DNA of 64,000 bases, from NCBI GenBank assembly GCA_951812755.1, contig OX638329.1, positions 6,067,107-6,131,106 on the forward strand, given 5' to 3'. Below, in pieces: positions 36,232 to 44,742 of this stretch (positions are counted from its first letter, which is position 1; every line of letters begins with the position of its first letter). The notes beneath the pieces are model-generated. The model worked only from the letters and a program-made list of their open reading frames with translations, was not told the DNA's origin and ran no database searches. The stretch comes from an uncultured Latescibacterota bacterium. GTDB taxonomy: Bacteria > Latescibacterota > UBA2968. The translations under genes and the position numbers were made by a program.

Positions 36232-36503
36232 GAGGGTTCAAAAAGACAAATTACTCCCATATTTTCAATAGTTTTTGCCAAGATCAATTTGGGCAATATA
36301 TTTTGCGCTCTTTGATAATATTGGTAAGCTATCCGACCTGAAAATGCTAAAAGTATCAACAAAAGAGCCAATACAGATAAGGCCAATTTTAGAGATATGC
36401 TGTCATCAGGAGAAAAAATCCATAAGGCCAAAGGTAACCCTATAGTAAGGACACAACGCAAAATAAAGTACAGATCGATTAAGTTACGCCATTTTCCGGT
36501 CAT
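36042..36503 (-). CDS. Small two-helix membrane protein with element-derived C-terminal tail
   Basis: A 153-residue protein starting at an ATG behind AGGA. Two hydrophobic segments lie at about 9-31 and 38-58. Residues 92-153 are translated from the MITE-like element and match the tail of the nucleotidyltransferase at 18892 (VLKLIPDVTHVRRFVMLS then AEASFPPELVRD). Without the insertion the frame would have ended within a few codons (flank reads TCTAAGTAG after joining). Function unknown; no partner gene. Confidence 0.5.
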   Translation of the reverse strand: MTGKWRNLIDLYFILRCVLTIGLPLALWIFSPDDSISLKLALSVLALLLILLAFSGRIAYQYYQRAQNILPKLILAKTIENMGVICLFEPSEAVLKLIPDVTHVRRFVMLSGAEASFPPELVRDELLRSHARFTRLHTPLLRLRCAPLSMTGQ

Positions 36504-36574
36504 TATTTTTCCTGCTGAGGATCAAGTAGTATTTACACACCAGTAATATCCCATAAATTTGATACAAAGACAAA

Positions 36575-37615
36575 TTAAACTTTGAATAAAAAATGGATTA
36601 CATCGCCATCAAAAATCTCTGCATCCTTTCCTTTGACCATGAGCTTGCCCGCTGCTTTTACCTTTTGCTCGTCTCCCAGTGCTATTAAGTCTTCATAGCG
36701 CATGACTTCAGCCCGGATGAATCCCCGCTCGATGTCTCCGTGGACTGCACCGCCCGCTTGCGGTGATAGGGTGCCTTTTGGAATGGTCCATGCGTGTACT
36801 TCGTCATTGACTACAGTGAAGAATGAAATCAATCCGAGGGTTTCATAACACAACAGGGTCAACCGATCCAGCGCGGGTTGTTCTATGCCGAGGTCGGCGA
36901 GAAACTCCTCGCGTGTTTCGTCGTCGAGCAACGAGATTTCTTCTTCGATCTGTGCGGATATTGCGATCCATTCAAAATTACAGTCGGCAAAATCAGCGGC
37001 TATTTCGTCTATGATTGCATCGTCGCCGATCTGGTCTTCGTCTGTGTTCAGCACTACGATCACTGCTTTGGTGGTTAAGAAGGGATAGCTGGATGTCAGT
37101 TTTATTTCTTCTGCTGTGCGCGCAAATTGACGCAGGGGCTTTCCGGCTTCCAGATGCGCCTGCATGCGCGTCATCAGGTCCTTTTCTTGCTCTATTCGCA
37201 GCCTGTCTTTTGCGTGCCGGTCTTGTGCTATTCGCTCCAGTCGCTTTTCTACAAAGATCAGGTCGGCGAGCAATAATTCTTCCCAAAAAGTCCGTATGTC
37301 GCGTTTGGCATCTACGTCGCCTGCAATGTGAAAGACAGTGTCGTTTTCAAATACCCGGGCGAGGAAGCAGATCACATCTACCCGCTCGAGATCCTGAAAA
37401 ACAGGTATGTTGCGATCGGCCTGTGTGTCCAGGTCGGGCAATAGCACAAATGCCATTTCCGCAGGTACTTCGCGTGCGGGTTTATACATTTCCACGAGCC
37501 GATCAAACCGCACATCTCGTACCTTTGCCTGCCCCATTTCACCTGTGTGCCCGGTTAGCAAGCGGAAGAGCGTTTTTTTACCGACCTGCGGCAATCCTAT
37601 AAGCCCGAGTCTCAT
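36575..37615 (-). CDS. YchF-like (OBG family) GTPase/ATPase, divergent
   Basis: A 346-residue protein with P-loop GLPQVGKKT (7-15), a nucleotide-specificity motif of the YchF type (NTDE instead of NKxD), a helical insert at about 130-175, and a C-terminal TGS-like domain ending GKDAEIFDGDVIHFLFKV. YchF proteins bind ATP and ribosomes. The G3 motif is not canonical (LPDLD in place of DxPG), so this looks like the divergent YchF-related group rather than YchF proper. Divergent from the aldo/keto reductase gene. Confidence 0.8.
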   Translation of the reverse strand: MRLGLIGLPQVGKKTLFRLLTGHTGEMGQAKVRDVRFDRLVEMYKPAREVPAEMAFVLLPDLDTQADRNIPVFQDLERVDVICFLARVFENDTVFHIAGDVDAKRDIRTFWEELLLADLIFVEKRLERIAQDRHAKDRLRIEQEKDLMTRMQAHLEAGKPLRQFARTAEEIKLTSSYPFLTTKAVIVVLNTDEDQIGDDAIIDEIAADFADCNFEWIAISAQIEEEISLLDDETREEFLADLGIEQPALDRLTLLCYETLGLISFFTVVNDEVHAWTIPKGTLSPQAGGAVHGDIERGFIRAEVMRYEDLIALGDEQKVKAAGKLMVKGKDAEIFDGDVIHFLFKV

Positions 37616-37737
37616 GGTGGTAATATTCCTTCCTTCCCAAGAGGAGAGGGACCAAAATCCATTGACGGATGCAAAACTGTGCTTTAATATACTAAAAATT
37701 GTAGGAGAAAATACAGAAGATAGGAAAGGAGTTTACC

Positions 37738-38502
37738 GTGAAAACCGTCGAACTCGGCACTACTGGTATATTGGTCTCGCAACTCAGTTTTGGCACTGGC
37801 ACCAATGGCTGGGGCGGGCGTTCCAACCAGACGGATCTGGGGACGCGCGCGCTTACTGACTTGCTCATCTATGGCTTTGAACGAGGCATTACATTTTGGG
37901 ATAGTGCCGATCAATACGGCAGTCATGCCCATCTTGCAGGCGCGTTGGAGCATATCGATCGAGAGTGGGTTGTGATTACATCCAAAATCCGCGCGACAAC
38001 AGCTTATGAGGCCGAGCGCGATATGGATCGCATTTTGAGCGAGATAGATACGGATTATATCGATATCGTTCTCATGCACTGCCTGACAGATGTGAACTGG
38101 CCGTTCTCCTATCGGGGTGTTATGGATGTCCTGTCCGATAAAAAGCAAAAAGGCATCATTCGCGCACACGGTGTTTCCTGCCACGATATCGATGCCTTCG
38201 AGCAAGCAGCTATTAGCCCATGGGTGGATGTTGTTTTGGCGCGTATCAATTACGCCGGGAAGAATATGGATGGTCCCCCCGAACGCGTCGTTCCCATTCT
38301 AGAAGAAATGGAAACCAACGATATCGGTGTTTACGGCATGAAAGTCGTGGGCCGAGGCGACCTGCCCGCACGCGATGCGATTCACTATGTTCTCGATATC
38401 CCGGCTATTGACGCTATTACCATTGGGATGATGAACCGCCGCGAAATCGATGAAAATATCGGCCATGTCGAAGCGCACAGCACTGTGTTGCAACCTGTTT
38501 AG
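37738..38502 (+). CDS. Aldo/keto reductase
   Basis: A 254-residue protein starting at GTG with AAAGGAG upstream. The tetrad is visible as D55 and Y60 (FWDSADQYG), K83 (TSKI) and H114 (LMHC). At 254 residues it is short for the family, lacking part of the C-terminal NADPH-binding end (usual about 280-330), but ends with IGMMNRREIDENI as in family members. Probably an NAD(P)H-dependent sugar or carbonyl reductase in the cytoplasm. Convergent with the nuclease gene, 3 nt between stops. Confidence 0.85.
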   Translation: MKTVELGTTGILVSQLSFGTGTNGWGGRSNQTDLGTRALTDLLIYGFERGITFWDSADQYGSHAHLAGALEHIDREWVVITSKIRATTAYEAERDMDRILSEIDTDYIDIVLMHCLTDVNWPFSYRGVMDVLSDKKQKGIIRAHGVSCHDIDAFEQAAISPWVDVVLARINYAGKNMDGPPERVVPILEEMETNDIGVYGMKVVGRGDLPARDAIHYVLDIPAIDAITIGMMNRREIDENIGHVEAHSTVLQPV

Positions 38503-38505
38503 GTC

Positions 38506-39162
38506 TCACTTCTCACTTTTCTCTTCTATCCGCTCGATTTCATCTCGAATCATTCCCGCGTCTTCGTAGCGCTCTTCCTTAACCGCTTTATTCATCTGCT
38601 CTTTCAAAATTTCCAGCAATTCATCTGGATCGATATCTTGTCCCCGCGGATCAATACCTTCTATTGGCCGCTCGGTTGCCTGCGCGATGTCCAAAACAGG
38701 TTCTTCATAAACATCGGGTTCCTGGGGTGGATTTAATTGCTTGAGTTCATAACCATATTCGGTGCGGTTTACTTTGAATCCCACTTGCTGAATGATTTTG
38801 GCATCCATATAAATGGGTGCATCAAATTTGAGTGCCAGCACGATACTATCACTGGGGCGGGCATCTAAACGCACTTGTTCACCCCGGGCAAAGAGGATGA
38901 GTTCAGCATAGAAAATCTGATCTTTTAGATCGACAATCTGTACCTGTTCAACTTCGGCATCAAAATGTGCCAATACTGTAAACATCAAATCGTACGCAAG
39001 AGGTCGCGGCATAGATTCACCTGCCAGTTCTGCGCGGATAGATCGATATTCGGTTTGGCCAATTTCAATGGGTACCATTACACTACCCTCAACACTTTGC
39101 AGCCAGACCACGTTCTGTTGCGAATGTTCTTGACGTAAATCCACAACCTGCATTTCAATCAT
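38506..39162 (-). CDS. Bifunctional nuclease (DUF151/BFN) with C-terminal UVR motif
   Basis: A 218-residue protein. Residues 1-140 are the BFN domain (LDARPSDSIVLALKFDAPIYMD is the hallmark). A Pro/Glu linker follows, and residues about 175-215 form a UvrB/UvrC-type helix pair (LLEILKEQMNKAVKEERYEDAGMIRDEIERIE). BFN proteins cleave RNA and DNA in plants; the bacterial role is unclear. Divergent from the isomerase gene. Confidence 0.9.
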   Translation of the reverse strand: MIEMQVVDLRQEHSQQNVVWLQSVEGSVMVPIEIGQTEYRSIRAELAGESMPRPLAYDLMFTVLAHFDAEVEQVQIVDLKDQIFYAELILFARGEQVRLDARPSDSIVLALKFDAPIYMDAKIIQQVGFKVNRTEYGYELKQLNPPQEPDVYEEPVLDIAQATERPIEGIDPRGQDIDPDELLEILKEQMNKAVKEERYEDAGMIRDEIERIEEKSEK

Positions 39163-39269
39163 GACGTCCGCCTTCCGTCGCAGTGAAAAATATGTGTAGC
39201 CGTAAGGATAGTTAAAAATTCATCTGATGCAAGTTGAAATTTTTACCTCGTACTTGTTTGGAGATCGCA

Positions 39270-40094
39270 ATGCAACTTTCTCTCTCTGTTCGCGTGGCCG
39301 AAAGCTTTCGCAATAAACGCAATTTGACAATTGCCCTTCCCGAACTCGCGGAGATTGCCCAAAATGCGGGTTATAAAGCACTTTGTATGCGTGCATCGGG
39401 CGTGGGTACGCACAGCCCGCCCGAACGCATTGTTGAAGTGCAACATATTTTGGAGAAACACAATCTCGCGGTTTCAATGGCAACCGGCGATTTTGCCATA
39501 CCCGAGAATGGCACCAATGGACCGGAGAGCTTGCGGAATATTACCCCGCATCTCGATCTGGCTGACGCGCTTGGTTGCAATTTGCTGCGCATCTGTATCA
39601 AGACCAATGCAGATATCGCGCACGCTCAGCGCGCAGCCGACGAAGCAGCCGAACGAGATATACGCCTATCACATCAATCGCATACCCAGAGCCTTTTTGA
39701 AACTGTTGCGGGATCGCTCGAGACACTTCAGAGCATTGACCGACCGAATTTTGGCATTATTTACGAGCCGGCGAATTTGGCTTTGTGCGGTGAAGACTAC
39801 GGTTCCGATACCCTCAAACGCTTTGCACCTTATCTGTTTAATGTCTATCTTCAAAATCACGTCCCGGATCCCAATGGCGATATGCCTATGACCACCTATG
39901 TGCGCGGCACGGTTTATTCCACTTTGCGCCCGCTCGATGAATCTGGTGGGATAAATTTTCAAAAAGTTTTTGATGGGTTGCACAGCATCAATTACCGCGG
40001 TTATGTAACGCTACATCACGCCTTTGGCGGGGATTTACCACCCGATGAAGCCGCGATCCGATCGGCGAATTTCTTGAGGTCTTTAATGAAGTAG
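39270..40094 (+). CDS. Sugar phosphate isomerase/epimerase (TIM barrel, AP-endonuclease-2 fold)
   Basis: A 274-residue protein. ATG 39270 lies behind TTGGAGATCGCA and starts MQLSLSVRVAESF; an upstream ATG at 39234 lacks a site. Barrel strands with FGIIYEPANLAL (metal-binding Glu), NVYLQNHV (His) and GYVTLHHAFGGD match the xylose-isomerase-like epimerases that act on keto-sugars. Its stop codon lies in the shared hairpin at 40091. Confidence 0.8.
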   Translation: MQLSLSVRVAESFRNKRNLTIALPELAEIAQNAGYKALCMRASGVGTHSPPERIVEVQHILEKHNLAVSMATGDFAIPENGTNGPESLRNITPHLDLADALGCNLLRICIKTNADIAHAQRAADEAAERDIRLSHQSHTQSLFETVAGSLETLQSIDRPNFGIIYEPANLALCGEDYGSDTLKRFAPYLFNVYLQNHVPDPNGDMPMTTYVRGTVYSTLRPLDESGGINFQKVFDGLHSINYRGYVTLHHAFGGDLPPDEAAIRSANFLRSLMK

Positions 40095-40118
40095 GGGCGA
40101 AAAATCTTTCGCCCCTAC
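40091..40118 (+). terminator. Bidirectional hairpin holding the stop codons of both convergent genes
   Basis: A 12-bp perfect stem (40091-40102 with 40107-40118, 4-nt loop AATC). The plus gene's TAG (40092-40094) and the minus gene's TAG (40115-40117) are symmetric parts of the stem. Confidence 0.7.
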
Positions 40119-42028
40119 CTCACAAATATCTGCTCGTGAAACACCGGCCGGCTCCAGCCCAGAAAGGCGTTGTCGGCCACGTTTTGATATGGAATATTGC
40201 CCAGGCGACTGCTGGCACCCCAAACGTGGTACGCGGAACCGATGGTGATGATGGGGACGTTTTCCGTGTGGAGGTCGCGCACGCGGGTCATGTAAGTGCG
40301 GAGTTTTGCGGTATCGACAGTGGTCATTGCCAATCGGACGTATTTGGTGGCTTCGCGCAGCCAGTCCGGGCCTTCGTCCCAAGCTTTCTGATGCCAATAG
40401 GGTACGTTTTTAGCCAGAATGGCCCAGCCAATGGGATATGTTAAGGGGGCGTTCGGTCCTTCGAGGCCCCAGTAGTGAACATCGTATTCGCAGTTGTAGC
40501 GGCGAGGGACAATGATGTCGCGCAGGCCGCCGTTGAGGTTGACTTTGATCCCTATGGCTCGCCAGTGATCGGCAACCAGTTCAGAGACGGGTTGGCCGTT
40601 GAACATGCCGCCGGGATGCACGAAGTCGATGGTGAGCTCAAAGCGTGAGCCGTTTCGGAATTCACGGATGCCATCGCCATCGGTATCGATATAGCCTTCG
40701 CGGTCGAGGAGGCGTCTGGCTTTGTCGGGGTCGTACTCGGCGTATTTTTTGTAGGCTTCAGGAGAAAAATAGGGGCTTATAGGTCCAAAGGAATAGCCCG
40801 AGGGATCGAGGAGGCCGTGGAAGACAATTTCGTCAATTTCTTCGCGATTTACAGCGTGGGAGAGCGCGATGCGGACGTTTTTGTTGCGAAAAGCTTCTCG
40901 CAAGGCGGGGTTGGGCGCGTCCCAGTTGAGGTGGTAGGCAGGACCTCTGTTGGGTCCGGTGATTCGGAGATTGAATTTCCCGGTTTTCTCTTTTACTTTG
41001 AGGGTGGGGAACATGTCGATGCGCGTATAACGCCCGATTAAGTCGAGTTCGCCGTTGATGAATTTTAGCAGGATTACCTGGGGGTCCTGGATGACATTAA
41101 AAATGATGCGGTCGGCATAGGGAAGCTGATTGCCCGCTGTATCTACTTTCCAGTAGTAGGGATTGCGTTCATAGATGATGCGCTGACCCCGAATCCATTC
41201 GACGGGAATCCAGGCGGAGATGCGAGGGATGCCGGGCTGCATGAGCAATTGCGCGCTGGTGGTGGCTTCGCGAAAGGCGTTGTAATCGGTTTTGGGATTG
41301 TATTTGGGGTGCAGGGGCGACAGGACGTGTTTTGGCGCGGCGACGAGGGCGCGGCTGAGTTCGTGGAGTACGCGACCCAGGGGTTTGGGCGAGGAGATTT
41401 CGAGGGTGTGTGGGTCGATCTTTTTGAGCCGCATGGGGTTGCCATCTACCATCCATCCCGCTGGTGGAAAGGGGTTTTGGCGGGCGTCGTCGTCAAAGGT
41501 CATGTCGTAATACCAGAAGAGGATGTCGTCAACGGTGAATGGGTGGCCGTCGGACCATTTGACGCCTTTGCGGATTTTGAAAATTGCGACTTTGCCACTG
41601 TCTTCATAAGTAAAGTGCTCGGCCAGGTTGTATTGGATGCTATTTGGAAAGGGGCGTTCATAGCCCATGAGGTTTTCGTTGAGGGTTTTGTTGGGACCTG
41701 GGGTTTGTACGATGTCGCCGGTGAGGGCGCGCCTGAGTGTGCCGCCGTAGGTGCCGATTTCTTCGAGGGGCACGATGGCGAGGGGATTTTCGGGCAGGCG
41801 CTCAGAGACGGGTGGGAGTTTGCCCTCGTTGACCTGTTCGGTGAACATGGGGGCTTCATTAAAGGTGCGGTTCTGGAGTATGGCGGGTTCGATTTTGAGG
41901 GGGGCGCGGGTCTGAGGTGCTTGTTTTTGAGCGTTGGATGCGGATTGGGTGGGCATGTTCCGACCAGGGTCGGGAGCGAGGCATCCGAGGAAGAATAATA
42001 GATAGATGCAAGGTAAATGATGGTTCAT
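40115..42028 (-). CDS. Peptide/nickel-type ABC substrate-binding lipoprotein (SBP family 5)
   Basis: A 637-residue protein. ATG 42028 begins a lipoprotein signal (LLFFLG-C16); a GTG at 42049 is possible but adds nothing. Family 5 features: RRALTGDIV near the front, FKIRKGVKWSDGHPFTVDDILFWYYDMTFD, YERNPYYWKVD, LSHAVNREEIDE. Binds oligopeptides or other ligands for an ABC importer, but no dpp/opp permeases are adjacent. Divergent from the 2OG oxygenase gene with only 22 nt between start codons. Confidence 0.9.
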   Translation of the reverse strand: MNHHLPCIYLLFFLGCLAPDPGRNMPTQSASNAQKQAPQTRAPLKIEPAILQNRTFNEAPMFTEQVNEGKLPPVSERLPENPLAIVPLEEIGTYGGTLRRALTGDIVQTPGPNKTLNENLMGYERPFPNSIQYNLAEHFTYEDSGKVAIFKIRKGVKWSDGHPFTVDDILFWYYDMTFDDDARQNPFPPAGWMVDGNPMRLKKIDPHTLEISSPKPLGRVLHELSRALVAAPKHVLSPLHPKYNPKTDYNAFREATTSAQLLMQPGIPRISAWIPVEWIRGQRIIYERNPYYWKVDTAGNQLPYADRIIFNVIQDPQVILLKFINGELDLIGRYTRIDMFPTLKVKEKTGKFNLRITGPNRGPAYHLNWDAPNPALREAFRNKNVRIALSHAVNREEIDEIVFHGLLDPSGYSFGPISPYFSPEAYKKYAEYDPDKARRLLDREGYIDTDGDGIREFRNGSRFELTIDFVHPGGMFNGQPVSELVADHWRAIGIKVNLNGGLRDIIVPRRYNCEYDVHYWGLEGPNAPLTYPIGWAILAKNVPYWHQKAWDEGPDWLREATKYVRLAMTTVDTAKLRTYMTRVRDLHTENVPIITIGSAYHVWGASSRLGNIPYQNVADNAFLGWSRPVFHEQIFVR

Positions 42029-42050
42029 GTTAAATTCCAAGAGGCTCACT

Positions 42051-42986
42051 ATGAGTATCCTGAACCGGGGCGAACGCGCTCCCGATTTTGTTCTTCCGAC
42101 AATAGACGGTCCGCAAACGCGCTTTTATTCCCGCGCAGGCGGTCGTCCGACACTTTTGATTTTTACCGGGGAAGAGCAGGTTTTAGAAGGTTTAGAGGTT
42201 TCGGGAGAGGTAGATGTTTTTGTTATTAGTGTATCGGAACTCGCGAAGGCGAGAGTTACCGTATTTATCGACGGCGAAAACGCGGTTGGCAAAGCTTATG
42301 GTGTCGAGGGAGAGTTTGCCGCGTTCGCACTGGATGCCAATCTGCGCGTTCTGTCGGGGATTGAGGATCCGAATGCGTTTGATCAGATTTATCGCGCGTT
42401 TAAGAGCCTGCCTTCTCACATGGCTCTCGATATCGATGTCCAGGCGCCGGTTCTCCTTATTCCCAATGTTTTGACCCCGGATATCTGTCGGGCGCTTATC
42501 AATGTATGGGCGACAAAGGGCAATACCGAGACCGGTGTTGAAAGCTCCAAATCTGGCGTACGGCGCGATGTGATTGACTACGAGAACAAAAAGCGGCGAG
42601 ACCACGAGGTTACCGATGCCCGGCTTTTGCGATTGCTTACTTCCACGGTGGGGCGCCGGGTTATGCCCGAGGTACAACGCGCTTTCCACTACCGGGCAAC
42701 GCGTTTCGAGGGTTTTAAGATCGCGTGTTATGATTCGGAAAGTGGCGGTTTTTTTCGCGCCCACCGCGACAATCTCAGTCCTTCAACTGCCCACCGCCGC
42801 TTTGCGCTCACGCTCAATCTCAATGACGATTATACAGGTGGGCATTTGATTTTTCCCGAGTTTGGCCCCCACCGCTATCGCCCTCTCGCGGGTGATGCTA
42901 TCGCGTTTTCCAGTTCTTTTCTCCACGAAGTCCAGCCGGTGACTCAAGGCCGCCGTTTTACGCTACTGTCGTTTCTCTTCAATTAA
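42051..42986 (+). CDS. Redoxin-like/2OG-Fe(II) prolyl-hydroxylase fusion
   Basis: A 311-residue protein starting behind GAGG. Residues 1-125 have an AhpC/Prx-like pattern (LNRGERAPDFVLPTIDG, PTLLIFTG) but contain no cysteine at all, so the peroxidatic residue is missing. Residues 130-311 are a P4H-type oxygenase: H238-R-D240, H292 and the 2-oxoglutarate Arg302 (RRFTLLSFLF). The oxygenase half is complete; the redoxin half is probably structural or a ligand-binding module. Substrate unknown. Confidence 0.8.
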   Translation: MSILNRGERAPDFVLPTIDGPQTRFYSRAGGRPTLLIFTGEEQVLEGLEVSGEVDVFVISVSELAKARVTVFIDGENAVGKAYGVEGEFAAFALDANLRVLSGIEDPNAFDQIYRAFKSLPSHMALDIDVQAPVLLIPNVLTPDICRALINVWATKGNTETGVESSKSGVRRDVIDYENKKRRDHEVTDARLLRLLTSTVGRRVMPEVQRAFHYRATRFEGFKIACYDSESGGFFRAHRDNLSPSTAHRRFALTLNLNDDYTGGHLIFPEFGPHRYRPLAGDAIAFSSSFLHEVQPVTQGRRFTLLSFLFN

Positions 42987-43154
42987 GAATTAGGAATTAA
43001 GAATTAGGAATTAAAAAACGGTGTACAGCAACGTTATCCCGTAATGCTTTAATACGGGATGCGTAGCAGTTTATTGGGAGCAGAGGCAGGCTGACCGCTG
43101 ACTGCTTGGGGGCTGGTTGTGTCAATTTTTAATTCTCAATTTTTAATTTTTAAT
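42983..43154. repeat. AT-rich short repeats (TTAAGAATTAGGAA type) between convergent genes
   Basis: The segment 42983-43013 repeats AATTAAGAATTAGGAA twice, and 43121-43154 has TTTTTAATT repeats. A related run lies at 23690-23714 between another convergent pair, so it is a dispersed intergenic motif rather than coding DNA. Between them is a short palindrome ATCCCGTA/TACGGGAT around 43036-43061. Confidence 0.6.
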
Positions 43155-44204
43155 TCACACCATATCCCAGTCCGTGCGATGGCCTTCTTCGAGGAAGGCG
43201 GCCAGTAGTTGAATGGTGGCTTCGATATCGTCTTTGTCCGCCAGTTCGATTGATGTGTGTACGTAGCGCGTGGGGATGGACAAGGTGATTACGGGTACGC
43301 CGGCTCGAATCCGCTGTATTCCGCCTGCGTCTGTGCCGCCCCGAGGCAAGATTTCCATCTGGTATTTGATGTCGCGCTCTTTTGCGAGGGTTTTCATGTG
43401 TGCGACCAATCCCGGATGTGAAATCGAACTGGAATCCTGAATTTTTATCGCTGCGCCATCTCCCAGGCGCGTGACCTGTTCATATTCGGGGATGCCCGGT
43501 ATGTCGGCTGCCAGTGTGATGTCCAGAGCCACGCCTACGTCTGGGTTCACGCCAAAGGCACTCGCGGTTGCGCCTCGCAGGCCAATTTCTTCCTGTACCG
43601 TGGCTACGGGATATGTTTCAAAGGCATAAGATTCGGCCCGTTTTACGGCTTCGATCATGACATATACGGCGAGCCGATTGTCCATTGCTTTGCAACTTAC
43701 GCCATTGCCGATTTCGGCGAAGTCGCGTTGTAGTGTGACCATTGCGCCGATTTCGATTTCTTCTTTGACTTCATCTGCGGACATATAGAGATCGACGACA
43801 AAGTCGCTGACATCCAGTTTTTTGTTGCGGTCGGCTTCTGTCTGGATATGCGGGGGTTTTACGCCGGGATAGAGCAGACCCGTGTAGTCTTTTTCGGTGC
43901 CGGCGACGGTTACTCGTTGTGCGACCATGTTGCGGGGATCGTGTCCGCCCAGAGGTACGAGGCGCAAGAGTCCCTGTTTGTCGATGTGGGATACGACAAA
44001 GCCTATTTCGTCCATGTGCGCGGCCAGCATCAGTTTTTTGGGGTTTTCTTCCGCGCTTGCGTTCTTTTTGATAATTAAGTTGCCCATTCCATCTACGCGA
44101 AGTTCATCTGCAATAGGCTCCAACTCTCGCCGCACTATTTCGCGCAATCGCTCTTCGCGCCCAGGTACTCCCGAACATTCACACAATTCTTTTAATAGCT
44201 CCAT
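43155..44204 (-). CDS. M42 family metallopeptidase (glutamyl-aminopeptidase type)
   Basis: A 349-residue protein. The first metal ligands are in AAH63MD65EIGF, followed by KAMDNRL (bridging Asp), ATVQEEIGLRGA (catalytic Glu), VALDIT and ISIPTRYVHTSIE at the C-terminus: all M42 landmarks in order. Cytoplasmic tetrahedral-complex aminopeptidase or related deblocking enzyme. Normal length. Confidence 0.93.
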   Translation of the reverse strand: MELLKELCECSGVPGREERLREIVRRELEPIADELRVDGMGNLIIKKNASAEENPKKLMLAAHMDEIGFVVSHIDKQGLLRLVPLGGHDPRNMVAQRVTVAGTEKDYTGLLYPGVKPPHIQTEADRNKKLDVSDFVVDLYMSADEVKEEIEIGAMVTLQRDFAEIGNGVSCKAMDNRLAVYVMIEAVKRAESYAFETYPVATVQEEIGLRGATASAFGVNPDVGVALDITLAADIPGIPEYEQVTRLGDGAAIKIQDSSSISHPGLVAHMKTLAKERDIKYQMEILPRGGTDAGGIQRIRAGVPVITLSIPTRYVHTSIELADKDDIEATIQLLAAFLEEGHRTDWDMV

Positions 44205-44393
44205 ACTAACCTCCGAAAATGATACGTTGATCAGGCAATGAATAGCAGGATCAGGAATATAGCAGGTTAATATGGTCTGGCAAAGGGGCTTTTCACACTG
44301 ACCGCCAGATTATTCTTGTCTCTCTGAGTGAAATCTGATAATATATTACCTATAAGGTAACGAAAAAAATGATTAATAGGAGCCGGGGTATTG

Positions 44394-44456
44394 GACATCA
44401 CCTTCCGAACAAGAGTGAATGCAATCACGATCATTGAAGTGATCGACTACCACTGA
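44394..44456 (+). pseudogene. Remnant of a HigB/RelE-like toxin C-terminus
   Basis: In the frame ending at TGA 44454-44456 the codons read DITFRTRVNAITIIEVIDYH, which resembles the terminal strand of HigB-type toxins (ending with VDYH). The sequence loses similarity upstream of about 44394 and no start is present. It directly precedes the HigA-like fragment in the order toxin-antitoxin normal for higBA. Confidence 0.35.
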
Positions 44457-44470
44457 ACAAGGAGCGAGAA

Positions 44471-44617
44471 ATGGCAGCAGTTCATGAGTATCGTCCGGAC
44501 TATGCGGTCCCGCCGGGTTGGGTTTTGGAGGAGCGTTTGGAAGCGCAAGGTGAGAGCCTGCGGTTGAAAAACGGCTGTTTGTGGCCTGAATTCAAGCTCT
44601 GTAAGCCCTATGTTTAG
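44471..44617 (+). pseudogene. Truncated HigA-like antitoxin
   Basis: The 48-codon frame starts at an ATG behind AAGGAG, 14 nt after the toxin-like stop. It begins MAAVHEYRPDYAVPPGWVLE and continues ERLEAQGES, the standard N-terminus of XRE-type HigA antitoxins, then runs into unrelated residues before the HTH domain. The cassette is therefore decayed. Confidence 0.5.
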
Positions 44618-44678
44618 TTGCATCGAGACAGAATTCGGAATTCGGCAGCAGCATCCAAAATGGGTTAAGGCCACTCCA

Positions 44679-44713
44679 AAAAACCCGCGCTCTCAATTAG
44701 AGCGCGGGTTTTT
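44679..44713. terminator. Strong bidirectional terminator
   Basis: A perfect 15-bp stem (44679-44693 with 44699-44713) with a 5-nt loop, flanked by A-runs and T-runs. It separates the decayed HigBA fragment from the minus-strand genes at 44743. Confidence 0.85.
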
Positions 44714-44742
44714 ATTGTGTGTTTCCTTGCGGATTGATAGCG

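Noticed and set aside
41249-41998. Long plus-strand frame over the binding-protein gene
   Set aside because: Antisense shadow of a well-supported family 5 binding protein; Val/Gly-rich without motifs.
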